From Mesorhizobium sp. NZP2077 (GTDB lineage Bacteria; Pseudomonadota; Alphaproteobacteria; Rhizobiales; Rhizobiaceae), in NCBI RefSeq assembly GCF_013170805.1, contig NZ_CP051293.1, positions 3,478,001 to 3,542,000 on the forward strand: a DNA stretch of 64,000 bases. Direction: 5' to 3'. How positions within the stretch are numbered: position 1 is the stretch's first letter; each line of letters opens with the position of its first letter. Below the pieces are notes generated by a model, which saw nothing but the letters and a program-made list of their open reading frames with translations, was not told the origin of the DNA and did not search any database. Made by a program: the position numbers and the translations under genes. Shown piece by piece: positions 61,864 to 64,000 of the stretch.

Positions 61864-63054
61864 ATGGCTGAAACCTCCGTCCGCAATTTCAACATCAATT
61901 TCGGGCCGCAGCACCCTGCGGCGCATGGCGTTTTGCGCCTTGTGCTGGAGCTGGACGGCGAAGTCGTCGATCGCGTCGATCCGCATATCGGACTTTTGCA
62001 CCGCGGCACCGAGAAGCTGATCGAGGCAAAAACCTATCTTCAGGCTGTGCCTTATCTCGACCGGCTCGACTATTGCGCGCCGATGAACCAGGAGCACGCC
62101 TTCGCGCTCGCCGCCGAGCGCCTGCTCGGCATCGAGGTGCCGAGGCGCGGCCAGTTGATCCGCGTGCTCTATTGCGAAATCGGCCGCATCATGTCGCACA
62201 TCCTCAATGTGACGACGCAGGCGATGGACGTCGGCGCGCTGACGCCGCCGCTATGGGGTTTCGTCGAACGCGAAAAGCTGATGGTGTTCTATGAGCGGGC
62301 TTCCGGTTCGCGCATGCATGCCGCCTATTTCCGTCCCGGCGGTGTGCACCAGGACCTGCCGCGCCAGCTGGTCGAGGACATCGGCAAGTGGATCGACCCG
62401 TTCCTGAAGTCGATCGATGATCTCGATCGTCTTCTGACCGGCAACCGTATCTTCAAGCAGCGCAATGTCGATATCGGCATTGTTTCTCTGGCCGATGCCT
62501 GGGCCTGGGGCTTTTCCGGCGTCATGGTGCGCGGTTCGGGCGCGCCCTGGGATCTGCGCAAGTCGCAGCCCTATGAATGCTATTCGGAAATGGATTTCGA
62601 CATTCCGATCGGCAAGAACGGCGACTGCTACGACCGTTATCTCGTGCGCATGGAAGAGATGCGCCAGTCGGCTCGGATCATGCGCCAGTGTGTCGATCTT
62701 CTGCTCGGCAAGGAAAGCACCGGCCCGGTGTCGAATCTCGATGGCAAGGTGGTGCCGCCCAAGCGCCAGGCGATGAAGCGCTCGATGGAAGCGCTGATCC
62801 ACCACTTCAAGCTCTACACCGAGGGCTATCGCGTGCCGGCCGGCGAGGTCTATGCGGCCGTCGAGGCGCCGAAGGGCGAATTCGGTGTCTATCTGGTCTC
62901 CGACGGCTCCAACAAGCCGTACCGCTGCAAGCTGCGCGCGCCCGGCTTCGCGCATCTGCAAGCCATGGATTTCCTCTGCCGCGGCCACATGCTGGCCGAC
63001 GTCACCGCCGTTCTCGGCTCCCTCGACATCGTGTTTGGTGAGGTCGATCGCTAA
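61864..63054 (+). CDS. nuoD: NADH-quinone oxidoreductase subunit D
   Basis: 396 residues, 49-kDa subunit. [15 protein letters not shown] and [15 protein letters not shown] near the N-terminus, [26 protein letters not shown] mid-protein, C-terminal [21 protein letters not shown] and [44 protein letters not shown] block. It lines the quinone pocket next to N2. Stop TAA abuts the nuoE ATG with no gap. Confidence 0.97.
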   Translation: MAETSVRNFNINFGPQHPAAHGVLRLVLELDGEVVDRVDPHIGLLHRGTEKLIEAKTYLQAVPYLDRLDYCAPMNQEHAFALAAERLLGIEVPRRGQLIRVLYCEIGRIMSHILNVTTQAMDVGALTPPLWGFVEREKLMVFYERASGSRMHAAYFRPGGVHQDLPRQLVEDIGKWIDPFLKSIDDLDRLLTGNRIFKQRNVDIGIVSLADAWAWGFSGVMVRGSGAPWDLRKSQPYECYSEMDFDIPIGKNGDCYDRYLVRMEEMRQSARIMRQCVDLLLGKESTGPVSNLDGKVVPPKRQAMKRSMEALIHHFKLYTEGYRVPAGEVYAAVEAPKGEFGVYLVSDGSNKPYRCKLRAPGFAHLQAMDFLCRGHMLADVTAVLGSLDIVFGEVDR

Positions 63055-64000
63055 ATGTCAGTCCGCCGTCTCGCAGAAGCAAGCGTCCAGCCAGCCTCCT
63101 TTGCCTTCAACCGGGCGAACGCGGCGGCGGCGAAGCAATGGATCAAGAAATACCCGAAGGGCCGTGAGCAGTCGGCGATCATTCCGTTGCTGATGATCGC
63201 GCAGGAGCAGGAAGGCTGGGTCACCAAGGCGGCGATCGAGGCGATTTCGGACATGCTTGGCATGCCGCGTATCCGTGGGCTCGAGGTCGCGACCTTCTAC
63301 ACACAGTATCAGCTGAACCCGGTTGGTACCCGCGCGCACATCCAGGTCTGCGGCACCACGCCCTGCATGCTGCGCGGCTCGGAAGCGCTGATGGATGTCT
63401 GCCGTTCGAAAATCCACCACGACCAGTTCCACACCAACGACAAGGGCACCTTGTCGTGGGAAGAGGTCGAGTGTCTCGGCGCCTGCGTCAACGCACCGAT
63501 GGTCATGGTGTTCAAGGATACGTTCGAGGATCTGACGCCGGAACGGCTGGCCGAAATCATCGATCTCTATGACGCGGGCAAGGGCGCCTCGGTGGCGCCG
63601 GGGCCACAGAATGGCCGCACCGGCTCGGAACCAGCCTCCGGCCTGACGACGCTGAAGAGCGAAAAGGCGATCCTCAAGTCGACCCGCGACAAGGAAGCCA
63701 AGGCGGCGACCAAGGCCGCCCAGAATGCGGCGCCGGCCGCTGCAGCCACTCCGGCCGCAGCCGCACCGGCTGCTCCTGCAGCGCAAGCGCCCGCTGCCGC
63801 CCCAGTGGCGCCGTCCAATGCCGGCAAGCCGAAGACCGACGCGCCCGAAACCAGCCCGGCCTTGAAGACGCCTTCGGCGACCAAGGTGGCACCGGCGGCG
63901 GAGAAGGCGGCGAGCGTTTCGGCGCCGCTGCATTCGGCCGCCAACGCCAACACGGCAGCGCCGGAAGTCGAGAAGGTCGCCAAGCAGCGCAATGGGCCGA
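63055..64000 (+). CDS. nuoE: NADH-quinone oxidoreductase subunit E with long Ala/Pro tail (3' end outside window)
   Basis: 315 codons visible, no stop. [2Fe-2S] cluster N1a ligands Cys99, Cys104, Cys140, Cys144 in QVCGTTPCMLRG and CLGACVNAP within a thioredoxin-like domain (to ~residue 185). After that an unusual Ala/Pro/Lys/Thr-rich extension of at least 130 residues (AAPAAAATPAAAAPAAP.. and similar) follows. Bacterial NuoE is usually ~160-170 residues, so this tail is added. Such tails occur in rhizobial NuoE; function unknown. Confidence 0.93.
   Translation, partial: MSVRRLAEASVQPASFAFNRANAAAAKQWIKKYPKGREQSAIIPLLMIAQEQEGWVTKAAIEAISDMLGMPRIRGLEVATFYTQYQLNPVGTRAHIQVCGTTPCMLRGSEALMDVCRSKIHHDQFHTNDKGTLSWEEVECLGACVNAPMVMVFKDTFEDLTPERLAEIIDLYDAGKGASVAPGPQNGRTGSEPASGLTTLKSEKAILKSTRDKEAKAATKAAQNAAPAAAATPAAAAPAAPAAQAPAAAPVAPSNAGKPKTDAPETSPALKTPSATKVAPAAEKAASVSAPLHSAANANTAAPEVEKVAKQRNGP

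Overview
The window is GC-rich, densely coded DNA that looks like the chromosome of an alphaproteobacterium in the Rhizobiales, most likely Mesorhizobium or a close relative. Supporting signs are an aerobic (cobG/cobN-type) cobalamin cluster, nuoA-E order with a long Ala/Pro-rich NuoE tail, a BA14K-family protein, tandem kup genes, and intragenic palindromic repeats of a style I associate with Mesorhizobium. The taxonomic call is inference from gene content; no search was run.

Layout. 1-4.3 kb: 3'-truncated flavin monooxygenase (-), then ilvI-ilvH (+) behind a promoter, a 16-codon Leu/Ile/Val-rich leader peptide and an intrinsic terminator (attenuator). 4.3-7.4 kb: small membrane protein, ArsR regulator divergent from an acyl desaturase with paired operators, LysE exporter, nucleoside deaminase. 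7.6-12.1 kb: RND efflux pair. 12.1-13.8 kb: cobalt-type nitrile hydratase alpha, beta and accessory gene. 13.9-25.4 kb: EamA transporter, RecD-like helicase, SpoIIAA-like protein, pdxJ, two tandem kup K+ transporters with an almost identical C-terminal third, an epimerase, a QOR2-like reductase divergent from an HxlR regulator, and an FAD monooxygenase. 25.4-35.4 kb: secreted TPR-CHAT protein, GST/MarR divergent pair, TetR, ilvC, cupin/MarR divergent pair, BA14K protein, EEP nuclease-like protein, Nudix-like protein. 35.6-36.8 kb: a complete IS30-family element that has cut off the first codons of an EamA transporter. 37.8-42.3 kb: MacB-type ABC exporter operon (-), phzF-like gene, tRNA-Lys(CTT).

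42.7-58.7 kb: a large cobalamin locus. A B12 riboswitch at about 58.55-58.74 kb (- strand), followed by a terminator hairpin, precedes DUF1636-cobW-cobN-cobG-cobH-cobI-cobJ. cobK lies on the opposite strand, overlapping cobJ at their 3' ends and starting one base from cobL. cobL-cobE-cobM-cobA-cobB-cobS-cobT continue on the minus strand. Most junctions are 4-bp ATGA/GTGA overlaps, so translation is probably coupled. cobN has two in-frame palindromic-repeat insertions and cobG one. 58.8-64 kb: a YcaQ-like winged-helix protein (-) and the start of the complex I operon nuoA-B-C-D-E (nuoE runs off the end).

How it fits together: the branched-chain amino acid genes ilvI, ilvH and ilvC are present but split between two sites. 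The cob genes cover uroporphyrinogen methylation, ring contraction, corrin modification, cobalt insertion (CobN) and lower-ligand assembly (CobT, CobS). cobF, cobO, cobP, cobQ, cobC, cobD and the small chelatase subunits are not here. Several regulator/target pairs (ArsR, HxlR, two MarR) are divergent, with readable inverted-repeat operators between them.
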